From contig JACWAE010000048.1 of the NCBI GenBank assembly GCA_014874385.1, forward strand, positions 1 through 64,000: a stretch of 64,000 nt of DNA. The letters are read 5' to 3'. Origin of the DNA: Dehalococcoidia bacterium. Lineage in GTDB: Bacteria > Chloroflexota > Dehalococcoidia > SZUA-161. The position numbers and the translations under genes are program-made. The notes under the pieces were generated by a model. The model worked only from the letters and a program-made list of their open reading frames with translations. It was not told where the DNA came from and did not search any database. Below, one piece after another: positions 38,627 through 45,858 of the stretch; the first letter of the stretch is position 1, and each line of letters opens with the position of its first letter.

Positions 38627-39550
38627 CTAAATAGGGTCTAACATCTTGAACATTTCCGGAATTATCGTGTCAGTTTTGCCAAAATAGGCGTAAACTTTAT
38701 AATATTTTACGAGTGCTTCTAGAAATTCTAGACTCTTACAAGCGACAAATCTTTGTGACCTCTCCATCATTGCCGCATTGAATTCAATTGAGAATGCTGG
38801 AGGGAGCACTCTATTTGGGGGTTTGTTAAGACTAACCAACAATATTTTTCCAGAGACAGGGAAAACAAATTCTTTTAGACAGTTTACAGGATCATTGTCG
38901 CTATCTCCCATACTAATAATTGGGCTATCTCCCACAATATTCCAGCTCTTATTATCTTTCGTATAGAAGAACCGCCAATTAACTAATCTCGCAACCCAAT
39001 CATCTTTAAAAAATGGAACGAACGGAATTATATGTTTGAAAGCTTTCTTAAATGCTTGAGATTGTCTTATTATTTCTCTAACTTCCTTAGGCGCTTTTTC
39101 GCCACTCTTATTTAAGAGTTTCAACCAATCAAACTCACCTATCTCCTCGAACGCTTTTTCTGATAATTTCTCTACAACTTCAACATTGCTTGGCAATCTC
39201 CAATGAAGAAACAATAAGAAGAGAAAAAGGTTCATTGCATCTGAGACTTTAATAGGTGTTTTTTCATTAGATTCTCTAATCTTGTTTAACGAACCCCAAC
39301 ATTGATTTTCGATCGCTGTGTACCCTTCCTCCAACAAATCTGATGAATCGCCACCTGGAAACAATACTGCATTCAAATTGTTTTCAAAGAAGGCGCCGCT
39401 TGGATTGGTTAGAAAGATATTGTCTTTCCGTTTGTCGTAGACAAAGAAAGTATTCTGGCTATTCGTAAACCCCTTCAAATAGAACTGGGGTAGGTAGTGA
39501 TGTTTCTTGCTAGGTTTTTTCATTTGCGAAGCCGATTTACACTCTGTCAT
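38627..39550 (-). CDS. DUF4238 domain protein
   Basis: A protein of about 307 residues with the DUF4238 opening KKHHYLPQFYLKGFTNSQNTFFVYDKRKDNIFLTNP near residues 14-50. The family is uncharacterised and turns up in accessory and defence-associated regions. A middle segment SWNIVGDSPIISMGD and C-terminal YYKVYAYFGKTDTI follow. The preferred start is the ATG at 39550, overlapping the upstream stop as ATGA; TTG at 39565 is the alternative. Base composition is more AT-rich than the housekeeping genes on either side, as is its partner gene. No catalytic residues can be assigned. Confidence 0.8.
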   Translation of the reverse strand: MTECKSASQMKKPSKKHHYLPQFYLKGFTNSQNTFFVYDKRKDNIFLTNPSGAFFENNLNAVLFPGGDSSDLLEEGYTAIENQCWGSLNKIRESNEKTPIKVSDAMNLFLFLLFLHWRLPSNVEVVEKLSEKAFEEIGEFDWLKLLNKSGEKAPKEVREIIRQSQAFKKAFKHIIPFVPFFKDDWVARLVNWRFFYTKDNKSWNIVGDSPIISMGDSDNDPVNCLKEFVFPVSGKILLVSLNKPPNRVLPPAFSIEFNAAMMERSQRFVACKSLEFLEALVKYYKVYAYFGKTDTIIPEMFKMLDPI

Positions 39551-40533
39551 AACTGCGCTTGGCAACGACTAAACATATCGTCCCACCACTTCTTTTCCCA
39601 GTCATCCGTTACCAGTTCACCCATTGCTTTCAGCATAGCTATTAACTTATCCACTTGCTCGCTCATACGTCCTGGCGAGCTAAATTCTACTTCCTTTGAT
39701 AGCACATACAAGGCGCTTATTGTATATTGTATTACATGGTCCGGGTCCTTAACATCCATACCCATGGGAAGCGTCCCAGTTCTAAGCGACTCCAAAACTG
39801 CTTGGTAAGCTCTATCCGGCAGACCGCTCGCCCTAAAACGCAACTTAAGGAAATCACGTAAATCCATCAGGATACCTCCATACGCTGACAAATCCTGCTT
39901 CCACTTCCCCTTCAGCACCTCCCTATTTGCAGCGCCGAACCTAATCCCCCTCAACGGCAATATACTCAACGCTAGTGCAACATACAGTAAGGCTCTGTTC
40001 GGAGCGTCTTTGTATAGCTTTATTAAGAATTCACCACGCCCAAGCGTTTTAAGACCCAGATACGGCTCAAGCATTGCCGTCATCTTCTTACCAGGTACAG
40101 AGAACCCAATCAAGACCGTTTTTGGCGAGTAATCAACCCCTTTAGGGAACACCATCATCCATTTCGCATCACTTTCCCTACTCCCGGTCTTCCCCGAACC
40201 CAACTCCTTTCGTTTTCCTTGAATTACCCTAACAAATTCTTTGCCAAAAACTTTTTCCAAATGTGAAACCATTATCGGTTCAGGAAAGGCACCCGCCATA
40301 ATCATCATTAAACCCACGACAGCTTCCAGTTTTTGCTTAGGAGATAAAAAACTCGATTTATCTATCATCTCATACAAATCTTCTCTTTCTGCTACCGTAA
40401 GCTTACTCTCAACCGATTCAAACGCAATATGACATGACGTATATTTTTCAAGCAGCTGTTCAACAAACTCTCGACTAACTGAGTCCCTATATTTCGCAAA
40501 ATATTTTTCCTCTACATATTTTCCCTCTGCCAT
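39547..40533 (-). CDS. Unrecognised 328-aa protein, first gene of DUF4238 operon
   Basis: I do not recognise a family. The ATG at 40533 has GGAGG five to nine bases upstream and sits about 16 bases from a predicted transcription start; a start at 40557 would lie in the -10 element. The protein is mostly helical in character, soluble, with a basic middle (QGKRKELGSGKTGSRESDAKWMMVFPKG) and a hydrophobic segment RALLYVALALSILPLRGIRFG around residues 184-204. It ends DDWEKKWWDDMFSRCQAQL. The coupling to the DUF4238 gene by a four-base overlap implies the two proteins work together. Confidence 0.7.
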   Translation of the reverse strand: MAEGKYVEEKYFAKYRDSVSREFVEQLLEKYTSCHIAFESVESKLTVAEREDLYEMIDKSSFLSPKQKLEAVVGLMMIMAGAFPEPIMVSHLEKVFGKEFVRVIQGKRKELGSGKTGSRESDAKWMMVFPKGVDYSPKTVLIGFSVPGKKMTAMLEPYLGLKTLGRGEFLIKLYKDAPNRALLYVALALSILPLRGIRFGAANREVLKGKWKQDLSAYGGILMDLRDFLKLRFRASGLPDRAYQAVLESLRTGTLPMGMDVKDPDHVIQYTISALYVLSKEVEFSSPGRMSEQVDKLIAMLKAMGELVTDDWEKKWWDDMFSRCQAQL

Positions 40534-40555
40534 ATTCACCTCCCCAACTTCCGGC

Positions 40556-40584
40556 ATTATAGATTGTTCCGATTCTAAAGTCGA
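40556..40584 (-). promoter_or_regulatory. Promoter of the DUF4238 operon
   Basis: On the minus strand TCGACT at 40584-40579, 17 bases, TATAAT at 40561-40556. The -10 is perfect and the -35 weak. The predicted start near 40549 gives a short leader containing GGGGAGG. Confidence 0.6.
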
Positions 40585-40761
40585 GGATTAATAATGACTT
40601 AGCCAAACGTCTGTCACCTAGCCAATTAACGGTAATCCAAATTGGATTTCGCGACCCCCTGTTAGTCCTTGACACCGTTATGGGGAACTGATAGCATCGC
40701 GAGTTCGTAAATCTTTATGATTTACCTAGCTAATCCTTGATTGGAATTCGACTTGACAATC

Positions 40762-40885
40762 TTATAGCATAGTTTACCCTTCACCTATATATAATTATCG
40801 AGAGTACGCAGATTTCCTCCCACCCCGGAAAACCAAGGTGGGAAAAGAGGGTTTACATATACTCCCGTGGGATAAACTTGACAAA
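40762..40885. repeat. Diverged copy of the intergenic module upstream of the toxin-antitoxin genes
   Basis: Shares in order TTATAGCATAGTTTA (also at 37625), a CTTCAC plus TATATAA-like stretch, CCAAGGTGGGA, and GTGGGATAAAC followed by TTGACAAAT with the 37621-37745 region. The bases between have diverged. The module brings a promoter to both the toxin-antitoxin pair and the RNA gene below. Confidence 0.6.
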
Positions 40886-40906
40886 TGAAGCTGAGTATGT
40901 TATATG
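40878..40906 (+). promoter_or_regulatory. Promoter of the putative RNA gene
   Basis: TTGACA at 40878-40883, 17 bases, TATATG at 40901-40906. The same GTGGGATAAAC context precedes the -35 as in the toxin-antitoxin promoter. Confidence 0.75.
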
Positions 40907-40911
40907 TAGTA

Positions 40912-41187
40912 CACGGAGCCAAGAGGTGCTTCCGAATCCAGGTTCAGGAGGTGCGCCGTGAGGCTTCACGCAATGTATGGAGTCAGGCAGGTGGATTGTT
41001 GATGCCCTGCCATGGGGTAGGGCAAGCGGACCCTCGAGTTCAATTCGAGGAAAAGAGGTCGAGAGGTTAGTCTCATAAATAGAGCCTCGTTCGGTGGTGA
41101 TCACTGAAAAAGAGTTGGGCTCGAGAAGCTAAAACAGAAGGTAATCAGTGGTGGAGGGCGCTGCAAAAGTGCCCTCCACATTTTTTA
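40912..41187 (+). ncRNA. Putative structured non-coding RNA, about 275 nt
   Basis: This interval runs from a consensus promoter to a strong intrinsic terminator and contains no convincing protein. Local stems are visible: CGTGA/TCACG at 40957-40970, a nine-pair stem around ATGG at 41003-41024, CCTCGA/TCGAGG with a GTTCAAT loop at 41032-41050, and GAGG/CCTC around CTC-N7-GAG near 41065-41095. A longer pairing of ATCACTG with CAGTGGT would close the 3' part. I compared it by eye with RNase P, tmRNA, SRP and 6S RNA and do not see their signatures. The start is inferred from the promoter and is approximate. Confidence 0.6.
41151..41186 (+). terminator. Intrinsic terminator of the RNA gene
   Basis: GTGGAGGGC and GCCCTCCAC form a perfect 9-bp stem around an 11-base loop, followed by ATTTTTT. 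It is one of the strongest terminators in the window. Confidence 0.92.
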
Positions 41188-41218
41188 TTCTATCTTCCAA
41201 GCAAGCCTTTTCAGGGTA

Positions 41219-41240
41219 GCCTGGAGCACCCGCTCCAGGC
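41219..41240. terminator. Perfect 9-bp hairpin, probably terminating the 41308 gene
   Basis: GCCTGGAGC, a four-base loop and GCTCCAGGC. It lies 68 bases beyond the end of the minus-strand gene at 41308-41616, without a T tract. The bases between (41250-41285) contain AGATTCTTCGCTGCCGCTC, which looks like a fragment of a dispersed repeat. Confidence 0.45.
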
Positions 41241-41307
41241 CCAGGATTTAAGTACTGAGATTCTTCGCTGCCGCTCAGAATGACAGGCAAATAAACCCTG
41301 GCTTCCG

Positions 41308-41616
41308 CTAGCCCCGGCGCAGCTTGCTCTCAACTGAACTAATCTTGCTTTCCATCGTAGCTCTCTTGTCTCTGCGGTCATCTATGTTAACGATGGTAAC
41401 GACTCTCTGCACGCCTTCTCCGAACACACTCTCGTGCATTTGCCTGACCATGTTCAGCACTTTATCCAGATCGCCTTCGAGCACGGTGCCCATCGGGGTC
41501 AACCGGAAGGCCACAGACTTCTGACTCTGCAAAACCTTGAGAGACCGGGCAACGTACTTGCTGAGGGAAGTTGTTTTGGTTCCCAGGGGAACGATACTTA
41601 CCTGGACTATTGCCAT
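41308..41616 (-). CDS. MTH1187 family thiamine-binding protein
   Basis: A 102-residue ferredoxin-like fold protein of the MTH1187/YkoF (DUF77) family. The N-terminus MAIVQVSIVPLGTKTTSLSKYVARSLKVLQ and the middle RLTPMGTVLEGDLDKVLNMVRQMHESVFGEGVQRVVTIVNIDDRRDK match the family pattern. Members bind thiamine or related ligands and may have a transport or sensing role. The ATG at 41616 is preceded by GGGGGTG; the GTG nine bases upstream lies within that site. No thiamine genes are adjacent. Confidence 0.87.
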   Translation of the reverse strand: MAIVQVSIVPLGTKTTSLSKYVARSLKVLQSQKSVAFRLTPMGTVLEGDLDKVLNMVRQMHESVFGEGVQRVVTIVNIDDRRDKRATMESKISSVESKLRRG

Positions 41617-41661
41617 TGCTGTCACCCCCTGACTCGGGCAAGCTGCTCGAACTATACAGGT

Positions 41662-42561
41662 TTATTTGACCTGCACCCTGCCCACGTTGCATTTGATTTC
41701 CAGCTCCACCTGCTTGCCACTGGTGCCGAAATCTTCAGACATATAGTAATCGCCGCTCTGGGGAAAGCGACTCTTATCTATATCTATGCCGGTTACATTG
41801 GTATCCAGAAGTATTCTGGCGGCGACCCCCGCGGGAACAGTCACCTCAACATTAGAAGCGTTTGCGGTTATCTTGATATGGGTAGTGCCTGCCGATGACG
41901 GGGCGGTGACCTGACAACTGCCAGCGTTCAATTCTACGATGACGTCAGGCGTCAGCAGCTTGCTCAGATTGAGGGAGATACTGCTTGCGGCCGACTTGAT
42001 ATCCAATGTCAGCGGTATTTTTGGAGTGAACATGGCCTGCCAGTCAAGGTAAGGCCCGCTCCAGAAGAACCGGTTAATACTTCTGGCAGTCAAATGAAGG
42101 CTGCCATTCCCATCCTGCTGCTGGAAATCAGCTTCAATGCCTCCATCTCCACCTCTGGAACTTGAATCTACCTCCACAAGGTTCGCTGAGTCATTCCCCA
42201 GGCTTCCCAGGGAGAGACTCCCTCCATTGAAGTCTATGGCAATACTGGCTCGTTCGAGATTCGCCAGAGGTTCAGAGTAGCTCTCAGCGACTGCGGCCGG
42301 TTGATACTGCCAGTAAGCTATGCCCAGGCAGGCCCACAGCAGCGCAAATACCAGTATGCTCGTTGCCCAGCGACTGTAGCGGCTGAGAAGAATATTGAGG
42401 CCGATTATGATTATCAATACCGGCCAGAAGCGCCACAGCGTCCCCCAGACTCCCCAGGGAAGAACATCAAGAGCCTGCAGGAGGAACACTATGCCCAGAA
42501 AAAGCAGTATTATGCCCCAGATAGGAGCACCATGCGCCCGCCGGGGTCTCATCTCAGACAT
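41662..42561 (-). CDS. LiaF-like membrane protein
   Basis: About 299 residues. After a basic N-terminus come paired membrane segments (PIWGIILLFLGIVFLLQALDVLPWGVW, FWPVLIIIIGLNILL, ATSILVFALLWACLGIAYW), the LiaI-LiaF type transmembrane domain, then a long beta-rich exterior domain ending LELEIKCNVGRVQVK-like (LiaF C-terminal/DUF4097-like). LiaF relatives report envelope damage to sensor kinases. The ATG at 42561 has GGAGG five bases upstream and follows the PspC stop by one base. It is cotranscribed with the PspC gene, forming an envelope-stress pair. Confidence 0.8.
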   Translation of the reverse strand: MSEMRPRRAHGAPIWGIILLFLGIVFLLQALDVLPWGVWGTLWRFWPVLIIIIGLNILLSRYSRWATSILVFALLWACLGIAYWQYQPAAVAESYSEPLANLERASIAIDFNGGSLSLGSLGNDSANLVEVDSSSRGGDGGIEADFQQQDGNGSLHLTARSINRFFWSGPYLDWQAMFTPKIPLTLDIKSAASSISLNLSKLLTPDVIVELNAGSCQVTAPSSAGTTHIKITANASNVEVTVPAGVAARILLDTNVTGIDIDKSRFPQSGDYYMSEDFGTSGKQVELEIKCNVGRVQVK

Positions 42562-42562
42562 G

Positions 42563-43033
42563 CTACCTCCGGCTAGCACCGAATATGATAACCAGGCCTA
42601 TGACCAAAATAACCAGGGCGATGAAAACACCCCAGTGGAACCACCAGAATAAACCGAAGTTACTCAAGAGTATAACTATGCCGATAACGACAATTAATAT
42701 CCCTAAGAAAGTTCTGCGCCCATGGTGAAAGCTGGCGACATCCGTCGACTCACCTTCTTTCCGCTCAAAAGTAGAACGAATCTCGCTGGCGGAGGCTTTG
42801 ATGTCCTCTATATTCTCTTTTATCGCTTCCCGCGGTGTGGCGACTTTTGAGCCCTCCGGGGGGACGATGATTGCCATTATGATATAAGCGAGGATGCCCA
42901 GACCGTCGGCAAATATCAGCAACACCGCTACTATTCTTACGATAACTGGATTGATGTCAAAATACTTCGCCAGGCCGCCGCACACCCCCCAAATCATTCT
43001 ATCTGTCCGACTTCGATAAAGCCTTTTCTCCAT
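42563..43033 (-). CDS. PspC domain membrane protein
   Basis: A 156-residue protein with an N-terminal PspC domain ([56 protein letters not shown]), a charged linker, and two further hydrophobic stretches ([40 protein letters not shown]) like the LiaF membrane region. PspC relatives sense membrane stress. The ATG at 43033 is chosen because AGGAG lies six bases upstream; the ATG six bases before has none. No pspA is present in the window. Confidence 0.87.
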   Translation of the reverse strand: MEKRLYRSRTDRMIWGVCGGLAKYFDINPVIVRIVAVLLIFADGLGILAYIIMAIIVPPEGSKVATPREAIKENIEDIKASASEIRSTFERKEGESTDVASFHHGRRTFLGILIVVIGIVILLSNFGLFWWFHWGVFIALVILVIGLVIIFGASRR

Positions 43034-43131
43034 GTCCATCTCCTGAGCTTAATCGTGTGCGGGATTATACTACAAAAATACGTCGAGTGTCTATCCCGGC
43101 AACAAGGAGGTCGCTTAGCTACTCTTTTCAA

Positions 43132-43223
43132 CCCCCTTTATCCCCCAATCTTGGGGGATTTTAGATTTGGGGGACACCCCCAAACCCCTGGCAAAGGGGG
43201 TGAACCCCCTCTGCACTCCCCCT
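43132..43223. repeat. C/G-tract palindromic repeat element (REP-like)
   Basis: Successive small inverted repeats: CCCCCAATCTTGGGGG, then TTTGGGGG-ACA-CCCCCAAA, then CCCCTGGCAAAGGGG. It is intergenic. The architecture is that of a dispersed REP or MITE-like repeat, but only this copy is in the window. The rest of the 43034-43399 gap shows a GGGCC-AAA-GGCCC stem near 43312 and nothing else I can name. Confidence 0.6.
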
Positions 43224-43399
43224 TATTAAATAACTTCGTAACAGGTTGTCTGAGCAAACACGTAGACCAGATAATATCGACAAGTCTGTCATTCTTTGTC
43301 TTTTCGTCAATCGGGCCAAAGGCCCTGCCTTTATACGGTATTTCATCGATACGGCAATATTTTGACAGATTTTCGTAATTATTTCAGGGATAAGTACTA

Positions 43400-43428
43400 T
43401 TGACAAATTAGAATAAAGGTGATATTCT
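43400..43428 (+). promoter_or_regulatory. Promoter of the glutamate synthase operon
   Basis: TTGACA at 43400-43405, 17 bases, TATTCT at 43423-43428. The predicted start near 43435 lies directly before the leader hairpins. Confidence 0.75.
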
Positions 43429-43436
43429 CTAGACAA

Positions 43437-43466
43437 GCGGCAAGCGGTTGCCGCTAACCGCTTGCC
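43437..43466 (+). promoter_or_regulatory. Leader with two mutually exclusive hairpins
   Basis: GCGGCAA (43437-43443) pairs with TTGCCGC (43448-43454) around GCGG. Alternatively GGCAAGCGGTT (43439-43449) pairs with AACCGCTTGCC (43456-43466). The two use overlapping bases. A tandem CAAGCGG repeat creates the choice. The start codon is at 43485. Confidence 0.65.
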
Positions 43467-43484
43467 CATAATGAGGGAGATAAG

Positions 43485-43937
43485 GTGAAGAAGATACTGA
43501 TAAAAGAGGAAGTCTGCATCGGCTGCGGCCTGTGCCGGGTCTATTGTCAGACAGAGCACTCCCGTTCCAAAGACATAATCAAGGCATTTAAGAAAGAAAG
43601 CCCCCATCCCCTGCCTCGCATCCGTGTAGAGAGAGATGGGGAGGTCTGCTTCTCAATCCAATGCCGTCACTGCGCCGAGCCCTGGTGTGTCTATTCCTGC
43701 CTGACAGGTGCCATGCGCAAGGACCCGGCGACCGGCATAGTTACAGTTGATGCTGAGAAGTGCGCCGGATGCTGGACCTGCATATTAGCATGCCCCAATG
43801 GGGCCCTGGTCAAAGATTCGGATAACAAGGTTATCGCTAAGTGCGACCTCTGCGCTGATAAGGATGTACCGGTTTGCGTTGCTAATTGTCCCAACGAAGC
43901 GCTGGTGCTGAGCACGGATGGGAGTGAAGTCAGTTGA
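43485..43937 (+). CDS. 4Fe-4S ferredoxin-type electron carrier
   Basis: A 150-residue protein of the DmsB/HycB-like ferredoxin type. It has four cysteine clusters: CIGCGLCRVYC near residue 11, CRHCAEPWCVYSC near 63, CAGCWTCILAC near 87, and CDLCADKDVPVCVANC near 113, enough for up to four 4Fe-4S centres. No signal peptide. It starts at GTG with AGGGAG upstream and is first in the glutamate synthase operon, so it probably delivers electrons to the synthase or to the FAD oxidoreductase. Its stop overlaps the hisH start. Confidence 0.9.
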   Translation: MKKILIKEEVCIGCGLCRVYCQTEHSRSKDIIKAFKKESPHPLPRIRVERDGEVCFSIQCRHCAEPWCVYSCLTGAMRKDPATGIVTVDAEKCAGCWTCILACPNGALVKDSDNKVIAKCDLCADKDVPVCVANCPNEALVLSTDGSEVS

Positions 43938-44548
43938 TCGCCATAATCGACTACGGGGCTGGAAATCTGCGCAGTGTCGCCAATGCTCTGGTGAAACTGG
44001 GCTACCGGCCAAAAGTGACCCGGGAACCGGAGGATGTTTGCAACGCTGCCGCAGTGATTTTCCCCGGCGTCGGTGCGGCCGCAGATGCTATGCAGAGCCT
44101 GAAAGATTCCGGCCTGGATGAAGCTATTCGGGAAGTAATACGCGAGGGCCAGCCGCTCTTCGCTGTTTGCGTAGGGATGCAAGTCCTGCTGTCCTCAACT
44201 GAGGAAGGGGGATGGAATGAGTGTCTGGGGATAATTCCCGGGACAGTCAGGAGATTGCCCGCAGGGCTTAAGGTGCCACACATAGGCTGGAATCAGGTGA
44301 AACAGTTAGTCCGGCATCCTATTTTCGATGATATTCCCGATGAATCGAATTTCTATTTCGTACACAGCTATTACGCCGAGCCGGAAGATAGCACTGTTGT
44401 GGCCGGGACCACTGAATACGGGGTAACCCTATGCAGCGTGCTCATCAAGGATAACCTGGTGGCAACTCAATTTCATCCCGAGAAAAGCGCCACTATCGGA
44501 TTGAAGATGTATGACAACTTCTTGAAGATGGCCGGGGCCAAGGAGTAG
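43934..44548 (+). CDS. hisH: Imidazole glycerol phosphate synthase, glutaminase subunit
   Basis: HisH hydrolyses glutamine and channels ammonia to HisF for histidine synthesis. The 204-residue class I amidotransferase starts IAIIDYGAGNLRSVANAL, has the nucleophile Cys79 in FAVCVGMQVL, and the His-Glu pair in TQFHPEKS. The start is TTG, overlapping the ferredoxin stop. Its partner hisF is 2.7 kb away in the same operon with three glutamate-synthase-related genes and a zinc ribbon between. No other his genes are in the window. Confidence 0.95.
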   Translation: MIAIIDYGAGNLRSVANALVKLGYRPKVTREPEDVCNAAAVIFPGVGAAADAMQSLKDSGLDEAIREVIREGQPLFAVCVGMQVLLSSTEEGGWNECLGIIPGTVRRLPAGLKVPHIGWNQVKQLVRHPIFDDIPDESNFYFVHSYYAEPEDSTVVAGTTEYGVTLCSVLIKDNLVATQFHPEKSATIGLKMYDNFLKMAGAKE

Positions 44549-44553
44549 ATACC

Positions 44554-45858
44554 GTGTCAAAGACAAAGTCGCTGACAACAAGATACCTGATTATCGGAAA
44601 CTCGGCCGGAGGCATAGGGGCTGTTGAGGCGATACGCGAGGTGGATAAGGAAGGCTCTATTATCATGATTTCTGACGAGCCCTATCCCAGCTACTCCCGC
44701 CCGCTCATCTCGAAGTATCTGACCAGGGAGCGCAGCCTTGAGAGTATGCTCTTCCGTCCACTTGAGTTCTACAGTCAGAACAATATCACATCAATTCTGG
44801 GAAAGAAGGTCAGAAGCCTGGGCCTCGGTGACCACACCGCTGAGCTTGAAAACGGTGAGCATATCTCCTGGGAGAAGCTGCTAATAGCCAGCGGCGGAGT
44901 GCCCATAGTCCCGAAGATGGAAGGAGCCGGTAAAAGAGGCATTTTCACCTTCACTACACTCGACGACGCCAAGGCCATCGACGAATTCATCGAGAACGCT
45001 CACACCGCAGTAGTCATCGGCGGCGGACTTATCGGCATAAGCGTAACCGAAGCCCTGAAAAAGCGCGGGGTTAAGGTCACGGTAGTGGAAATGAAGGATA
45101 GAATCCTGAATACCATCCTCGATGAGCAAGCATCCTCGATCGCAGAGGAAGCTTTAAAGAGGGCTGGTATCAGAATCATTACAGGGCACACTGTGGCTGA
45201 GATTACGGGGAAGGAGTGGGTCAGGGGAGTAGTGCTGGACAGCGGAGAGGACATACCCTGTAGCATGGTGGTGGTCGCTATCGGGGTATCTCCGCGCACC
45301 GAGCTTGCCAGAGGTACAGAGATAAAGGTAAACCGCGGCATAGCGGTAGATAGTCACATGGCCACGAACTATTCGGATGTTTACTCCTGCGGTGACGCAG
45401 CCGAGGCATACGATTTCGTCTACTGCACCAACAGGCTGACGCCAATCTGGCCCAATGCCTATATCGGAGGCAGGGTTGCCGGCTACAACATGGCCGGAGT
45501 TAAAGCTGAATATCCCGGCGGCACGGGAATGAACTCACTCAATTACTTCGGGCTGGACATCGCCGCAGCAGGTATAGCAGTCCCCCCAGAGGGCGACGGC
45601 TATGAGCTTATTCACAAACAAAAGGATGGTATTTACCAGAGGATAGTTCTGAAGGATGACCTTATTGTGGGAATAGTCTTTGTGGGTGCTATCGAAAAAG
45701 CAGGCATACTCTTCAGCCTGATGAGGGACAGAGTCAAAGTGAGCAACTTCAAGAAGATGCTTTTGAGCGATAACTTCGGCCTAATATCTTTGCCCAAGGA
45801 GCTGTGGCAGAGGCGATTGAAGAAAGATGCCACTATTATAGGAGGGCTCAAAAGATGA
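44554..45858 (+). CDS. FAD-dependent NAD(P)-disulfide-type oxidoreductase
   Basis: A 434-residue two-dinucleotide-fold flavoprotein. The FAD motif is YLIIGNSAGGIGAVEAIREVD at the N-terminus. The NAD(P) motif is AVVIGGGLIGISVTEALKKRGVKVTVVE near residue 150, and the second FAD contact is NYSDVYSCGDAAEA. A C-terminal domain of the NADH oxidase/rubredoxin reductase type follows. No CxxxxC redox disulfide is visible. Its place between ferredoxin and glutamate synthase subunits suggests it supplies electrons from NAD(P)H, standing in for GltD. That is inference. It overlaps the next gene as ATGA. Confidence 0.87.
   Translation: MSKTKSLTTRYLIIGNSAGGIGAVEAIREVDKEGSIIMISDEPYPSYSRPLISKYLTRERSLESMLFRPLEFYSQNNITSILGKKVRSLGLGDHTAELENGEHISWEKLLIASGGVPIVPKMEGAGKRGIFTFTTLDDAKAIDEFIENAHTAVVIGGGLIGISVTEALKKRGVKVTVVEMKDRILNTILDEQASSIAEEALKRAGIRIITGHTVAEITGKEWVRGVVLDSGEDIPCSMVVVAIGVSPRTELARGTEIKVNRGIAVDSHMATNYSDVYSCGDAAEAYDFVYCTNRLTPIWPNAYIGGRVAGYNMAGVKAEYPGGTGMNSLNYFGLDIAAAGIAVPPEGDGYELIHKQKDGIYQRIVLKDDLIVGIVFVGAIEKAGILFSLMRDRVKVSNFKKMLLSDNFGLISLPKELWQRRLKKDATIIGGLKR

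Noticed and set aside
40885-41070. A 61-codon frame inside the putative RNA gene
   Set aside because: Its start lies between the -35 and -10 of the predicted promoter, so it cannot be on the transcript in full, and it has no ribosome binding site or recognisable family.
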